Assembly: GCF_900113185.1 (NCBI RefSeq)
Contig: NZ_FOZD01000001.1
Span: forward strand, 2,046,001 to 2,110,000
Direction: 5' to 3'
Length of the DNA stretch: 64,000 nucleotides
Source of the DNA: Agromyces sp. CF514
Lineage (GTDB): Bacteria; Actinomycetota; Actinomycetes; Actinomycetales; Microbacteriaceae
Within the stretch, counting starts at the first letter, position 1. Each line of letters begins with the position of its first letter. This document shows, one piece after another, positions 63,484 through 64,000 of the stretch. The notes beneath the pieces were generated by a model, which saw nothing but the letters and a program-made list of their open reading frames with translations, ran no database searches and was not told where the DNA came from. Made by a program: the position numbers and the translations under genes.

Positions 63484-64000
63484 GTGGCAGTAACGCAGGA
63501 ACAGGCGCAGTGGTTCCAGGACGCCTTCTCGAAGCTCGTCGACAACGTCGACCAGGCGATCCTCGGCAAGCGGCAGGTGATCGAGCTCGTCGTGACGGCG
63601 CTGCTCTCCGACGGACACGTGCTGCTCGAGGACTTCCCCGGCACGGGCAAGACGGTGCTCGCGAAGGCGCTGGCGAACACGCTCGACGGCACGCACTCGC
63701 GCATCCAGTTCACGCCCGACCTGCTGCCCTCCGACGTCACCGGCGTGACGATCTACGACCAGGGCAAGGGGCAGTTCGAGTTCCACCGCGGCCCGATCTT
63801 CGCGTCGATCGTGCTCGCCGACGAGATCAACCGAGCCAGCCCGAAGACCCAGTCGGCACTGCTCGAGGTCATGGAGGAGGGGCGCGTCACGGTCGACGGC
63901 GTCGGCTACGAGGTCGGCAGCCCGTTCATGGTCATCGCGACTCAGAATCCCGTCGAGCAGGCAGGCACGTACTCGCTGCCCGAGGCGCAGCTCGACCGGT
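63484..64000 (+). CDS. MoxR-family AAA+ ATPase (cut by right window edge)
   Basis: About 172 residues are visible. It has Walker A FPGTGKT (about 51-57), Walker B IVLADEINRASPKTQSALLEVMEE with D113/E114, and the sensor-like MVIATQNPVEQAGTYSLPEAQLDR. MoxR proteins act as chaperones, usually with DUF58 (von Willebrand-like) and transglutaminase-like partners; those would be expected just beyond the edge. GTG 63484 follows AAGGAG, 46 nt after the exoprotein. Confidence 0.94.
   Translation, partial: MAVTQEQAQWFQDAFSKLVDNVDQAILGKRQVIELVVTALLSDGHVLLEDFPGTGKTVLAKALANTLDGTHSRIQFTPDLLPSDVTGVTIYDQGKGQFEFHRGPIFASIVLADEINRASPKTQSALLEVMEEGRVTVDGVGYEVGSPFMVIATQNPVEQAGTYSLPEAQLDR

Noticed and set aside
59901..63740. 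Long open frame antisense to the Ig-repeat exoprotein (about 1280 codons)
   Set aside because: The translation is Arg/Asp/Val-rich without domains. The sense frame has clear Ig and fibronectin repeats and a ribosome site.

Overview
The window is very GC-rich (roughly 70% by eye), densely packed and free of mobile elements. Gene content and order (ilvD-ilvB-ilvN-ilvC, BioY/BioM/BioN biotin uptake, fused OtsA-OtsB, DUF6458, YqhA, LAESG-type sortase signal, leaderless genes with TANNNT boxes) point to an actinobacterium of the family Microbacteriaceae, perhaps Agromyces-like. The genus is an inference.

Layout. 1-6.5 kb: surface and membrane proteins, including a sortase-anchored choice-of-anchor-A/DUF5979 adhesin, plus a stand-alone 5'-3' exonuclease and a YdjM-type membrane hydrolase. 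6.6-11 kb (minus strand): a tightly overlapped operon bioY - short ANL ligase - thiolase - bioM - bioN, a biotin-uptake system with two acyl-metabolism enzymes built in. 11-19.5 kb: two small unknowns, otsA-otsB fusion, then the branched-chain amino-acid genes ilvD, ilvB, ilvN, ilvC. 19.6-25 kb: two secreted phosphoesterases (Tat-exported 5'-nucleotidase; triple lamin-tail-domain phosphoesterase). 25.2-30 kb: tyrosinase, DUF2182 membrane protein and a HExxH protease-like protein in one operon, followed by copper-linked cutC. 30-41 kb: membrane proteins, serA, a TetR/MFS efflux pair, DUF6458, leuB, ilvE, GNAT, a fumarylacetoacetase-family hydrolase, and a divergent PLP enzyme/LysR pair. 41-49 kb: gltX, a NYN-LOTUS ribonuclease-like protein, tRNA-Gln, DUF2277, a class A penicillin-binding protein, an MBL hydrolase, a lipid-kinase-like protein and two identical tRNA-Glu genes. 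49-53 kb: an unusual heptad-repeat membrane protein, YqhA, and a TerC protein behind a recognisable yybP-ykoY manganese riboswitch. 53.2-64 kb (right edge): PP2C phosphatase - FHA adaptor - Ser/Thr kinase - FHA/HTH protein - 1793-residue Ig/fibronectin exoprotein - MoxR ATPase (cut by the edge).

The last cluster is the best candidate for an under-described system. It has a complete phospho-relay (writer, eraser, two readers) joined to a giant exported protein and a MoxR chaperone. The FHA adaptor and the kinase share a short repeated Thr motif in their linkers. Other points worth a second look are the tyrosinase/DUF2182/protease module, the biotin-uptake operon with ligase and thiolase, at least nine genes preceded by a TANNNT-like box 6-7 nt before the start codon, three 17-bp-spaced direct repeats abutting the gltX promoter, and a sharp codon-usage anomaly at the 3' end of ilvD.
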